Assembly (NCBI GenBank): GCA_947044405.1
Contig: CAMRHE010000021.1
Coordinates: 10,896,501 to 10,960,500 of the forward strand
Origin: Leptodactylus fallax
Taxonomy: Eukaryota; Chordata; Amphibia; Anura; Leptodactylidae
Direction of reading: 5' to 3'
Length of the DNA stretch: 64,000 nucleotides
This document shows, piece by piece, positions 1 to 10,800 of this stretch. The position numbers and the translations under genes were made by a program. Within the stretch, counting starts at the first letter, position 1, and the number at the start of each line of letters is the position of its first letter. The notes beneath the pieces were generated by a model. It saw only the letters and a list, made by a program, of their open reading frames with translations. It was not told the DNA's origin and ran no database searches.

Positions 1-469
1 TAGGGCACTAACTAACTCCTCGAGCCCCTAACTAGCCTCTGGGGCAATAAGAGCTTGACTTAGTGTCCATAAGTCCTCTCTGGATCCCAGCCCTCTGGGA
101 CAGACTGCCTCTCTGTCCTTGGCTGGTCCACCATTTCCTGCTTCCTGCAGGATACTCCAGCCTTCTGGAGTTACGCGCCCCACCCAAAGGTGTGGCTGAG
201 GACCTTTTCAGGGCTGGCCTGGGTCGCTCCCTAGCGCCCTCTAGGTTCACATACTCACAGTATGTATGTAAAAGTAAGTTCACACAGAGTTTTTTGCAGG
301 CGGATTTTTGAGACGGAAGCAGGGGTTACATTTATCCTGTTTGAGTTAGTGTTTTGTTTGCCAGTCTTTCGAGTCTTGATAGTATGATGCAATGTTTTAT
401 CTGATGTTTTCCTATTGGGTATTAATTTGAGATATTCTTATGGATGGTGTACTATAATTCTTTGTTCAA
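1..469. other. Unassigned flank
   Basis: No gene or complete repeat is recognised. Around 255-330 there is a phrase (ttcacacagag followed by a gcaggcggat run) resembling the ends of frog MITE-type repeats, but no matching inverted end is visible. Short open frames here have no family resemblance. Confidence 0.3.
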
Positions 470-1236
470 ACTGCAGAAAGCTTTCTGACATGCTGAAACT
501 GCAGAGAGAAGCCTTCTGATGTGCTCAAACTGCAGAGAGAAGCTTTCTAACATGCTCAAACTGCAGAGACAAGCCTTCTGACATGCTCAAACTGCAGAAA
601 GAAACCTTCTGACATGCTCAAACTGCAGAGAGAAGCCTTCTGATGCGCTCAAACTGTATAGAGAATCTTTCTAACATGCTCAAACTGCAGAGACAATCCT
701 GATGCACTCAAACTGCAGAGAGAAGCCTTCTGATGCGCTCAACCTGCAGAGAGAAGCCTTCTGATGTGCTCAACCTGCAGAGAGAAGCCTTCTGATGGGC
801 TCAAACTGCAGAGAGAAGCCTTCTGATGTGCTCAAACTACCGAGAGAAGCCTTCTGATGTGCTCAAACTGCAGAGAGAAACCTTCAGACATGCTCATACT
901 GCAGAAAAAAACTTTCTGACACGCTCAAACCACAGAGAGAAGCCTTCTAACATGCTCAAACTACTGAGAGAAGCCTTCTGATGCGCTTAACCTGCAGAGA
1001 GAAGCCTTCTGATGTGCTCAAACTGCAGAGAGAAGCTTTCTGATGTGCTCAAAATGTAGAGAGAAGCCTTCTGATGTGCTCAAAATGCAGAGACAAACCT
1101 TCTGATTCACTCAAACTGCAGAGAACTTTCTGATGTGCTCAAACTGCAGAGACAAGTCTTCTCATGTGCTCAAACTGCAGAGAGAAGCCTTCTGACGTGC
1201 TCAAATTGCATAGACAAGTCTTTTCATGTACTCAAA
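470..1236. repeat. 31-bp minisatellite, left block
   Basis: About 25 degenerate tandem copies of a unit near 31 bp, built on 'ctcaaactgcagagagaag' plus 'ccttctgatgtg'. The spacing is visible between 731 and 762. Many units carry the PstI-type hexamer CTGCAG. The unit length is not a multiple of three, so the short open frames crossing it are incidental. The same array resumes after a Penelope-like RT fragment, which splits it. Confidence 0.9.
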
Positions 1237-1765
1237 GTGGATACCACAATATACATTAAAGACCACCGGCTACTCACATCAGTATACCACAAACCCACAG
1301 ACAGAACTGCCTACATGAGAAACGACAGCTTCCACCCCAAGCACACAAGACAATCTATTATTTACAGCCTGGCTATATAATACAGTCGTATTTGCTCCAA
1401 CAAAGCAGACTTGGACAAGCACCTCCTGGATCTGAGGACAACATTTCTCAGATTGGTATACAAACCAAAAGTGACGGACAACCAATTAAACAAAGCTGCA
1501 GCCATTAACAGAGACAGTCTGCTCACATATAAAGAGACCCAGAATGAAGCCTGAGTGCCCCTAGTTGTCACCTACAACCTATAGCTGGAGATCCTACGAA
1601 GTATTGCCAAGGAGCTCCAACCTGTGCTACATAGGGACAACAGACTCAAGGACATATTTCCAGTCCCCCCTCTCCTTTCCTTTCGACAACCACCAAACCT
1701 GAGGCATATTATTGTCCGGAGTGCCCTGAAGGTCCCAACTGAAAATGGCACCTCACCTTGCCTGC
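1237..1765 (+). pseudogene. Penelope-like element RT fragment (C-terminal side)
   Basis: Plus-strand translation gives, in two neighbouring frames, sequence typical of the C-terminal part of vertebrate Penelope-like RTs: 'YHKPTDRTAYMRNDSFHPKH', then 'RICSNKADLDKHLLDLRTTF', then 'FPVPPLLSFRQPPNLRHIIV'. The motif order (KPTDR, SxHPxH, RICS, PPLLSFR.PPNL) matches the family. Stops near 1378 and 1550 show it is dead. No GIY-YIG endonuclease is seen. Minisatellite sequence abuts both ends, so the fragment was either inserted into the array or flanked by its later expansion. A second Penelope-like fragment lies at 52.8 kb. Confidence 0.75.
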
Positions 1766-2062
1766 AAAACAGGTGGAAGCCCTGCAAGCCTTCTGATGTT
1801 CTCAAACTTCAGAGAAAAGCCTTCTTACATGCTCAAACTGCAGAGAGAAGCCTTCTGATGCACTCAAACTGCAGAGAGAAGCCTTCAGACTTGCTCAAAC
1901 TGCAGAGAGAAGCCTTTTAACATGCTCAAACTGCAGAGAGAAGCCTTCTGACGCACTCAGGCCACAGAGAGAAGCCTTCTGACGTGCTGAAACTGCAGAG
2001 AAAAGCTTTCTGATGCTCTCAAAATACAGAGCGAAGCCTTCTGACACACTCAAGCTACAGAA
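1766..2062. repeat. 31-bp minisatellite, right block
   Basis: About nine further copies of the unit seen at 470-1236, including the CTGCAG core. The first units follow directly on the Penelope-like fragment ('gcaagccttctgatgttctc'). Confidence 0.88.
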
Positions 2063-3000
2063 GAGACAGAGGATTATTGCTCAACTCCAGGGAAATAGGT
2101 TTGCAAAAAAACACTATTTTTTTCCCTGGTCCAAAGGCAGCTAGTGGAAAATACAGGTCTGCAAGATACTGGTGTTCTACAAGTGCTCATGACATAACTC
2201 TGTGAGGTTACAATTCAGGTATTCTGCATGTTATGAGCTGGTTTTATCTTCCCTGATGCAGCATAGGGACACAGTGTAAAAATATACATAATGAAAAAGC
2301 TCATGTTTATGAATCGTATGTTGCTTTTATCACTCAGCTTTGTATTTAATGTGTATAGTTAATGAATATGTAATCATAAGAGGCTGCATAAAACATGAAC
2401 ATCCTGCTCTTACTCCTGAGTACAGAAAACCAAGCAGAGCCACTATAATTAAAGCATAACTAAACTTTAGAATAACTTGTGATTTTCTGGCAGCATTAAG
2501 TTTTGGTTCCTTTCTGTGAAATCCTGCATTTCTTTATTCTTTCCCTTGTTCCTGTATTGATAGCTGTTCCTGCCTCTCATTGCAGTATGGGTGTATGGGT
2601 GTACAGCCACTTGTTTGATAAAAAGAAACTGAGGCTGGGGCTCTTCAATTCAAACAGCGATCTGTAAAATTTCCATAGATATCAGCAGTTAAAAATACAG
2701 TCAGAATTGACATATTGAAAAGCAGCTGCTTGAAGCACACTACCTTCAATCCTATTTTGCTTTTTAAAGGTAGCACTGTCGTCTTTAAATTATGACACCA
2801 AAAGCAGGTTTTATGTGCCAGAGATATAACTGTATGCAGTGACCCCCCTTCTAGAGTTTCTCTGCCTTATATATGACCCTTTCACCTAGTGTAAGCAGTG
2901 TCTTGACACTATCATGACAAAAATAGTGCCATGCAATCAAAGATTTAGTTATGCCTTAACCCTTTAAGGGCACAGGGTAGTTTAGATGTCAATACTCAGT
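2063..3000. other. No gene recognised
   Basis: AT-rich unique-looking DNA. Open frames are short and show no protein family signature on either strand. Confidence 0.4.
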
Positions 3001-3330
3001 GATTTTTTTTCCATCTCTGTCTTTGGAAAATACATAACTTTTTTTTTATTTTTCTGTCAACATAGCTATGTGACGGCATATCCTTTGTGCAAATTGTACT
3101 TTCATTTGGTACAAATTTTAGGTACATACAATGTTTTGATTAGCTTTTCTTAACATTTTTGTGGCGTCTGTGTGAAAAAAAATCTACAATTCAATCATAT
3201 TTTTTTGCATTTTGTTTTTATGAAATTTGCTCTGCATTAAAAATGACATTGCAGCTTTGTCCAGCAGGTCATTACAATTACGGAAATACCATATGTATAT
3301 TGGTTTTATTATTTTTTACTGCTTTTAATA
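3001..3330. repeat. AT-rich dispersed repeat (family resemblance only)
   Basis: Phrases such as 'gcaaattgtacttt' and 'attacggaaataccata' within T-rich DNA resemble the stretches at 30.1-30.8 kb and 43.4-44.2 kb. They are probably copies of one AT-rich non-coding repeat family. Boundaries are not visible. Confidence 0.35.
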
Positions 3331-3668
3331 AAAAAAAAAACATTTTTTTTAAAAAAAAATTTTTTGCCCGGGGCCACCATATTTTCTCCCCTTTAAATTT
3401 TTTTTTTTTTTTTTTTTTTCTGTTTTTTTTTTTTGGGGGGGGGGGTGGTCTTTTTTGTTATAAATTTTTTTTATTTATAAATGTTTTTTTTTTTTTTTTT
3501 TTTTTTTTTGGGGGGGGGGGGGAAAAAAAAAAAAATAATTTATATAAAAATTATTTTTTTATTTAAAGAAGAAAAAAGAGAAAAAAAATTGGGGGGGGGA
3601 GAAAATGAAAAGAAAAAAAACTTTTAAATATAAATTTAGTCTTTTATTTTTTAAAAAAAAAAATAAAT

Positions 3669-3744
<76 letters not shown>

Positions 3745-3750
3745 AAAATT

Positions 3751-3796
<46 letters not shown>

Positions 3797-3863
3797 AATT
3801 AAAAAAAAAAAAAAAATTTTTTTTTTTTTTTAATTTTAAAAAAAAAAAAAAAAAATCTTTTTT
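3331..3863. repeat. Homopolymer block, probable consensus artefact
   Basis: Long alternating runs of T, G and A, including about 80 A in a row broken by single bases. A 135-residue frame here is just poly-Phe, poly-Gly and poly-Lys and is not a gene. The block ends exactly where the last 26 bp or so of the retroviral LTR should be, so real sequence has probably been lost or scrambled. Confidence 0.8.
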
Positions 3864-4362
3864 ATTTATGACACAGAGTGCACTTGGGTGACACCAGAGA
3901 ACAGCAGGAGTCCGTTGAATGGGTCAAAGCAAAAACAAGGTTTAATCAAAGCAAATAGTTAGGTTACAGAAAAATCTATTCCTAAAACATAGGTTAAAGT
4001 TAAACAGAAGATCAAGAAACAAATAGAATGAGAGCTGTTGTGAAAAGGTGTTAGTGCTCTCCCCCCACACTCCTAAAGCCTGTTTATAAAGGCTGAGAGA
4101 GCCTTACCCCTGTCCATCATAATTCCTCATATGGATAAGTTTTTGGTATGATCCTTCCATGGATACTGGATCATTCCCTATATGAATATAGTCCTAAATT
4201 TGGTTACTATGACGTGTTATGTGTTATACTGAGACCTTCCTTTTTCCATCTACTCAGCAGAGCCACTTTAACCATAGTCTGTCAAGAATGACAAGCCTCT
4301 CAAATGTTACTTCATGACCTTTTCCATTCTTAGACTCTAACTTTAGACTATAAGATTTAACA
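3864..4362 (-). repeat. Retroviral 3' LTR (end missing)
   Basis: Nearly identical to 12535-13033. It begins with TG on the minus strand at 4362-4361, next to the purine tract. TATAAA is at 4083-4088 and ATTAAA at 3941-3946 (both minus strand). The last 26 bp or so, present in the other copy, are replaced by the homopolymer block, so neither the CA end nor a target-site duplication can be read here. Confidence 0.92.
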
Positions 4363-4372
4363 TTTCCCCCTG
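4363..4372 (-). promoter_or_regulatory. Polypurine tract
   Basis: The minus strand reads CAGGGGGAAA directly before the TG that opens the 3' LTR. This is the usual position and composition of the plus-strand DNA primer of retroviruses. Confidence 0.85.
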
Positions 4373-4584
4373 ATATATATATTATCTAATCCTAATTTAC
4401 CCTACTCTAACTCATTTACTCATCACTCGTATCACATTCATATCACATTCACTCAAGGGTCATGTGATAACACTTTGTCAGAATGTTCACTCTTTGACTC
4501 AATGTTTATGACAGAACTAGTGTACTGATTTCTTTTTAACATTTCCTGTAGAATTCTGTCACCTTTTCCAATTTCCTTTTTTAC

Positions 4585-5805
4585 TTATCTATGTATCTTC
4601 TTAATACTACACATTATAAAAATTTGATACAATATACATAACACTACAATAATAAATATAATAACAATAGGATTAGTTAATACATTTCCAACTGCCATTT
4701 TAGCTGATGACTTTGACCAAACACCAACAGACTTCTTAAACTTTTCCCACCACGATGATCCTGACATGGTATTCCAGTCATGTTCTATATCATCTAATTG
4801 ACCTTGCTGATGTTTAAAAACTATTTCAGCCACTTTTAACTGTCTTGTTAAAGCTTCTAGTAGACCTTTATCTTTCTCAATCTCTTCTGTCCACATTTTC
4901 CACGGAAATTTATCAATTTGAGATAGATTATATTGCATTGGAAGAGGTTTCAAATAACTGCTATCTATGGAAGATATATTAAATCTTCCCATATTCATCT
5001 TAATAGCGTTCACATATCCTTCAATACAATATAATCCTCTAGTCAAATTTTCAGCATGTACACATGAAGGAAGGAATGCTGAAACATTTTCCTTTTCAGA
5101 CATAATTTGTATACACACTTTCTTTTGACCAACTGGAGTCACAATATCATGTATACTATGTATATCCTCAATTCTAGCATGACATGTACTTTGATTATGA
5201 AAACAAGAATGATAGATAATCTTATCTTGTTCTGGTAAACAAATTACCTCGGAAGCAAAATGTAAACATGAAGAGAGGTCTAATTGTTCAATTGAATCTC
5301 CAATATATGCAAACTCTATAAATTCTAGATTATAATGGATCACTTGTGTATTACTTACAGGAACCCCTAACGAAGTTACTGGAACCAAAATTTTCTCATT
5401 TCCTGATATTGGGATTAGCGATGTACCAATACATACATTCTGACTACAACCCAACCACTTGTTTACCCATAACTCTGTATGACCTAAACTAAAATTGTAT
5501 ATTACAGGTAGATTTCTTAATAAACCCAACGGAGTAACACCACTTTGTAAAGTCTGAGCCATTATCTTTAAGTTAGTGGAATATTCAACCTGAATTTCCA
5601 GACAAGCTCTAGCTACTTGTGTTTCCTGTTCACTCTCCATTAATGCTAGAGTTGCATCCTGAAGATGTGACACAGAAGATCCTAATACAGTAACAGAATT
5701 TACAACCATCTTTTCCAAAAGTTGGTTTAAACTTTTTTGGACTTTTACTTCCTGTTTCCCTAGATAACCAATTGTTTCCAAATCTGAGAATTGATATTCA
5801 TATTA
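4585..5805 (-). pseudogene. env: Retroviral env, transmembrane subunit part
   Basis: An open frame of roughly 400 residues ending at 4585. It has an N-terminal heptad-like helix (around 5770-5600), a long cysteine-bearing ectodomain with several N-x-S/T sites, a Trp-rich stretch before the membrane near 4740, a hydrophobic span of about 23 residues near 4690-4620, and a short basic tail. The familiar CX6CC motif of gammaretroviral transmembrane proteins is not obvious and the ectodomain is long, so it is not a standard gamma-type protein. A frame change lies between about 5805 and 5770, separating it from the fusion-peptide region. The first Met assigned to this frame would be a TTG codon, so no true start exists here. 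Confidence 0.85.
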
Positions 5806-6353
5806 TTTATGAAACTCCCAACAGTCCCAATTCCCCCTAAAATACCTTCTACAACACCTCTTTTACTTCTTCTGGGTTTTGACATACTTCTACTAAACCA
5901 TTGTTCTATTCCCTTTTCCATATTTATTAGGTGTTGTTTACACTGAGGATACCTTGAGGAAATTTTCCAATCTTACATATTAAATGTCCATATCATGGTC
6001 ATAAATGTATCATTCCTCAAAAGAGGCTTAGATTGGAAATGATTAATCTGGAAAGGGCTAGACGGATTGAATTTGACTCCTGTACAAATTCTATCTGTAA
6101 CTGACAAAATATTAACATTTACCGTTGCACATTGCTTCTTATTGTTAATATTTGTTATACAGCACTCATATATCCCTGAATCCTTGGGAGATGGTTTTTC
6201 CTGATAGAAATTGAATTTCTTATCTACCCACTTCACACTCCCGTATAAACCTCTATGAATTACACTTGTAGGACCATTAGAGAAACTTCCCAAAAATAGG
6301 CCCTCTTTAATCCATGTTAACAATGATTCTGGTGGTAACTCTAGTTTTGTGCT
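5806..6353 (-). pseudogene. env: Retroviral env, Ig-like segment, cleavage site and fusion peptide
   Basis: Same frame as the upstream surface-subunit piece, after its TGA (6356-6354). Early on there is an LTWIKEG phrase, then D-S-G-x-Y-x-C at about 6184-6164 followed by alternating residues. This is the core pattern of an immunoglobulin-like fold (Trp of strand C, the Asp/Tyr/Cys of strand F). A TAA at 5975-5973 interrupts. Further on, a basic R-x-K-R type cleavage motif at about 5873-5859 is followed by a Gly/Val/Ile-rich fusion-peptide-like run to about 5811. The Ig reading is by motif only and should be tested by structure prediction. Confidence 0.72.
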
Positions 6354-7136
6354 TCATTCTAAAGTTAAAGGATCTTTACCCTCTGGAATTTCTACTCTTT
6401 GTGGACTAACACTTATTTTGGGTGTTAAATTATTAGTCACTGTGAGATCAAAAGCTATTCTCACTTTTACAGGTTCCCTTGTTATTTGGAAATTCCACGT
6501 TTTTACCCAATATTCATTACCCTTACCCATAATAGGGAGATATACTGGATCTAAAATTTTTACATAATCTTGGGTGTAAAACCAAATTTCACTTTTTGAT
6601 CTGCCTATTTTTCCTGATGATATCATATCATTTGTGATATCACCTGACCATACCGCAGATTCATTACCTTTTATTACTACACTCCAAGTTAATACTTCTG
6701 TTGATATACATTCCCATGAACCTGTTTTATTATTATGTATATAAGTTTCCTGTACTTGGTTTAGTGTGTTTTTGGGTCCTGCCTTAGCACTTAATGTAAT
6801 GTTTGTATTATGTGTGAAATGTATTTCAATACAACATTTTGCACCATAACCTAAGCAAAGACTTCCTGTAATGTCCTTTGAATAGGCTTTTAAATGTTCT
6901 TCGAGCAAGTCTTTTAGCGTATAGCCTCTAGTTTTTCGTGATAGTAATACCGTCTTCACCACTTGGTCATTCCTGTTGTTCCCATTCTGCATTTCTTTCA
7001 TCACAATGGCAGCCACAGTACATATCAGAAGGAAAGTTCCCATCAGGTAGCATTTCTTGAAACCTTTCTTTTGACTGCAACGAACCTTTGATTTTTCTAC
7101 TTTCCCGTAGAGACATAGTTCTTCATTAAGGTTCAT
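6354..7136 (-). pseudogene. env: Retroviral env, surface subunit N-terminal part
   Basis: 260 codons from ATG 7136 to TGA 6354. It starts 29 bases after the end of the integrase frame. A leader of about 28 mostly polar/basic residues precedes a hydrophobic span of about 18 residues (signal anchor or signal peptide). Several N-x-S/T glycosylation sites and paired cysteines follow. The C-terminal end turns into a beta-rich stretch leading into the Ig-like segment. The TGA sits where an Ig domain normally has its first conserved cysteine, one base away from a Cys codon. Confidence 0.82.
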
Positions 7137-7164
7137 TTCCTAAAAAACCAAACAAGCAGTATCA

Positions 7165-8058
7165 TTATTTTGAAACATATAGCTTGCATTGATCAACATG
7201 TACCCACAATTGTTGCTGTCTGCGGGTTTTTTTCCCTGTTTTGGATGATCTTTGCACCAAAATCATCACTTGTCCCACTGTATCGATAATTTCAAAAGGA
7301 CCTTCCCAGTTACTTTCCCAAGGTCCACTCTTCTTGAGAGTTTTAATCATTACTGATGCACCTTTAACAAACTTTGAAGAGTGAGGTGGTGTCATGCGTT
7401 GCATTCTAGATGCTGCATGTGGAAGGATTGTTTGCAAATGTTTCTGTAATAACTGTAACCACCTGGACCTTGCTATGGCATCTTTTTGAGGTGTTGACAA
7501 AAATGGTTCATGTGGAAATATTAATGGTATTTTTCTTCCTGTCATTAATTCAAAAGGAGTATATTGGGTTGTAGAGGAGACCGTTCCTCGAATGCTCATC
7601 AATACAAATGGTATTGCATCAACCCATGTGTTTCCTTTATCCAACAACATTTTTGCAATTCTGGATTTAATGGTACAATTCATTCTTTCCACAATCCCTG
7701 CAGACTGTGGATGATAAGGTACATGGAATTGTTGTTGCACTCCTAAAATACTACAAACTGTGTGCATTATTTTTCCAGTAAAATGACTTCCTCTGTCAGA
7801 AGTGATCATTCTTGGGATCCCCCAAGTGCAAAACACATGATTTACCAGTGCTCTAGCTGTAGACAAAGCATCATCTTTTCTGACAGGTAAAACTTCTACC
7901 CATTTTGAGAACACATCTACCACTACCAATGCATACCTGAGTCCATGTTTACTTGTAGGTAACGGACCTATGTAATCAATCTGCAATGTAGACCATGGAC
8001 CATCTGCTGGCGCAATTCTTTGGAGTGGAGGTTTTTGCCCTTTAGGTCGAGGGTTCAC
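7165..8058 (-). pseudogene. pol: Retroviral integrase, catalytic core and C-terminal domain
   Basis: 297 codons. The catalytic Asp-Asp-Glu residues lie in 'LQIDYIGPLP', 'ITSDRGSHFTG' and 'HPQSAGIVERMN'. A basic C-terminal domain containing 'GPWESNWEGPFEII' resembles the SH3-like DNA-binding domain of retroviral integrases. The piece itself is uninterrupted. It is in frame with the preceding RNase H/zinc-finger piece but separated from it by a TAA near 8075. In an active element it would be released from Gag-Pol by the protease and join viral DNA to the chromosome. Confidence 0.92.
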
Positions 8059-8076
8059 TTGAGCACAAATGAGACA

Positions 8077-8934
8077 TTACTGAACAACTTTTTGTACAGT
8101 TTCCTCCATTTTGTCCCAATAAAATTTTCCCTTAAGAACTTCCAGCAACTTTTGCTGACCCAAATGACCTAAGCTCTCATGATTGTATCGGGTGAACTCA
8201 ATCTGCAAATGTTTAGGTACAACAGGACGCAAATCCCCATTATAGTCATGACACAAAACCCCGTTTTCACAAACAAAGGGAGGTTTTGGATCAACCTGAG
8301 AAACCGCAAGAGATTGATCCTTTGCCTGTTCCTCTGCAAAAGAAGGAAGATGCGTGTCTGTTTTCCTAGCTGGTAAAGCTTTTAATTGTTCAGGTTCAAT
8401 TACCACTGCTCCTGTTGAAGCAGCTTCCTTTGCTAGTGTGTCTGCCATAGAATTTCCAACAGTTAACTCATGATTTCCTTTCTTATGTGCTGGAACTTTG
8501 ACCATAGCATATCCCTTTGGATTCTTTGAAGCTAATTCTACAATTCTCTTTAGTGTGTCACTGTGAATTAACACTTTGTTAGATGAGTCAACAAAACCTC
8601 TTTTCTCCCACACGGGTAGATAATCTGTCAGAGACCGAATAACATATGAACTGTCACAGTAAATAACCAAAGGACTTCTGTTTTCCTTTTCATCAACCTC
8701 TAACACTGTCCTGACAGCTTCTAGCTCTGCTCTCTGAGCTGAATAGTGTCCTGGCAATTTATGTTGAATTGCATATCCCCTCTCCGGATACCAGATGGCA
8801 TATCCTGTGTAATACTTCCCATCAGTGAAGAACCGTGACAAACACTGCTTCATCACTTTTTTCTGCATCTCTTCTGAACAGAGAAGAATATGTCTCCTGG
8901 AATGTATGTATACATTCATGTGCCTGACCTTCAT
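8077..8934 (-). pseudogene. pol: Retroviral RNase H and integrase zinc-finger start
   Basis: RNase H features include 'FFTDGKYYTGYAIW' (first Asp), 'SAQRAELEAV' (Glu), 'VIYCDSSYV' (Asp) and a late 'GNSMADTLAKEA' (Asp). The tail has the His pair of the integrase HHCC finger (N-H-E-S-L-G-H-L-G) but ends at TAA (8079-8077). The two cysteines of the finger lie just beyond that stop, before the core frame. So one stop splits the zinc finger. Confidence 0.88.
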
Positions 8935-9223
8935 ACTGCATCAGCTGGGGAAGAATATACTTGGCTTTGTGATCTACTTCAATTTGTTTTGGTGAGAGAG
9001 TTAACAACCAATGTGCAAATCTTTGATGTGATACTCCTGGAATATTTTTCTCAAGGAGAAGCTTTAATGTGGAGTGTGGTGTCTGCAAAATTAATTTGCT
9101 AAAGCCAACAATATGTTCAGTAGCTTTTACTGCAAAATGCACTCCCATCAAATGTCTTGCACAAGGTTCAAACCCTTTTTCAACCGGAGTGAGGATTTTG
9201 GAAAAATATCCCAAATTCTCCAT
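8822..9223 (-). pseudogene. pol: Retroviral pol, RT connection region
   Basis: 133 codons in a frame one base off from both neighbours. The content ('FSKILTPVEKGFEPCARHLM', then 'AVKATEHIVG') is the connection domain between RT and RNase H. The shift in at about 9200-9150 and out at about 8930-8820 are two separate lesions, or two consensus indels. Confidence 0.82.
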
Positions 9224-10791
9224 TCCCCTGCTTGTAATTGCAGCAACACAGATGTCAAAGCTATTTCTGATGTGTGTACCTGCAAAGCAAAAGGAGATGA
9301 TGCTTCTACAGTTGACAAGGCGGGAGCTGTTCGTAAAGCAATTTTTAGCTGCTCAAATGCTTCCTGTTCCCTATTTGTCCATGGACCAAATGAATCATCA
9401 TGACCTTTTTTCAAGAGATCATATAAAGGCTTTGCTTTTTCTGCATACCCTTCAATGAATTCTCTAGAAAAATTCACAATACCCAGAAAGTGTCTGAGGT
9501 CCTTATGTGACATTGGAATGGGAAGTGAAGCAACAGCTGCAACCCTATCCTGAAGAGGCATTCTCTTTCCTGGCTTAATGAGAATTCCTAAATACCTCAC
9601 CTCACATTGCAGTAATTTACACTTCTTTGTGTTAAGCTTTAGACCAGCCTCATGTAAAAGAGTAAACAATTCAGCTAAGACTTCCAGGTGCTTTTCTCTG
9701 TCTTCTGTAGCCACCAAAATGTCATCAACAAATTGTTTTATATATTTCTGATTTGAACTTCTCCCTAAAACTTTTGCTAATGCTTGATGAAATATACTAG
9801 CTGACAAATGTGCACCTTGTGGCAATCTACAGAATACATATTGTTCATCCCGAAATGTAAAAGCAAACTTGTATTGACAACTTTTTTCAAGACTTAGACT
9901 AAAAAATCCATTACTTATGTCTAAAATTGAAAAATATTTTGCCTTTGCATCCAATTGTCCTAACAAATCTTGTGCGTCAGCAACAATTGGAGCTATATTA
10001 GGAGTATATTTGTTAAAAAGCCTTAAATCCAAAAGCATGCGATATGACCCATCAGGTTTCAAAACACACCATAATGGATTGTTTGTCACAGAGTTGGCTT
10101 TTCGTATGACACCTTGTTGAAGCAATTCCTCAATGATCTTAGACATTGGACCTATTGATTCTGGAGGTAATTTGTATTGTTTCTGGGGTGGTGGGTCTTT
10201 CCCTTCTACATTTACAAGCACATCTTTCATTGTTCCCACCTCATTTCTGTACTGTGCCCATAAAGAAGGAATACTTTCTACAATTTCTTTTAATTCAACA
10301 TCTCCACCAGTGTCAGGCCAAACATGATCTGAAGGAACCATATCTGTTAAGCAAATAGTTCCAACCTTACTGTATTCACTTGGATCTATCAGTACTGGTT
10401 TAGAACCATCAACATCCCTCCAAATCACTTTGTTTCCTAAATCAATAATCCAACCTCGTTTGTTCATGACATCAGTTCCCAGAATGTTTTCTGAATTAGG
10501 ACAATGCCAAATATCAATGTTTGTTTTTAAATATCCAGGGATTTCAAACATAACATCAGATACTAGTGTAGCTGGAACACCCCCACGACCGCTAAAGCCT
10601 ACAATTGTACAAACAGGTGCCTTTTTGGATGGAAATAGAAGCTTATTTGTTACACTGAGCTGAGCTCCAGTGTCTATGAGGAAAGTGATCTTTTCACCCT
10701 GAAGAGATCCTGTTACATAAGGTCTTCCACATTCATCCAAAAATACTGGGGCTACATACTCCAAGGGTCGAGAGGTCGAATTCTTTCTTAG
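9148..10791 (-). pseudogene. pol: Retroviral protease and reverse transcriptase
   Basis: Continues in the gag frame after the UGA at 10794-10792. The protease comes first, with active site LIDTGAQLSV and the downstream 'ILGTDVM' (I-L-G-x-D). RT follows: 'LLDLRLFNKYTP' (motif A region begins after it), 'SILDISNGFFSL' (catalytic Asp), 'LPQGAHLSASIFH' (motif B) and 'FVDDILVATED' (catalytic VDD, with Phe where Tyr is usual). About 540 codons are uninterrupted. It would be made only as a Gag-Pol fusion: the first nominal start in this frame is a TTG, so independent initiation is unlikely. Confidence 0.93.
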
Positions 10792-10800
10792 TCATGCTGA
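10785..10800 (-). promoter_or_regulatory. Gag-pol junction with in-frame UGA-CUA (candidate readthrough stop)
   Basis: Gag ends at TGA (10794-10792). The next codon is CTA and the frame stays open straight into protease. Gag and pol in one frame separated by a single stop is the gamma/epsilonretrovirus arrangement. UGA followed by CUA is a known leaky-stop context in animal mRNAs. A downstream pseudoknot is expected in such systems but I did not establish one. Confidence 0.68.

Noticed and set aside
1135..1380. Open frame joining minisatellite and RT-like residues
   Set aside because: The first 30 or so codons are tandem-repeat translation; only the second part has family resemblance, so it is annotated as a fragment.
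470..2062. CRISPR-like array of regularly spaced units
   Set aside because: The units are contiguous with no unique spacers, and the setting is a vertebrate genome; it is a minisatellite.
3159..3566. 135-codon plus-strand open frame
   Set aside because: The translation is mostly poly-Phe, poly-Gly and poly-Lys from homopolymer runs.
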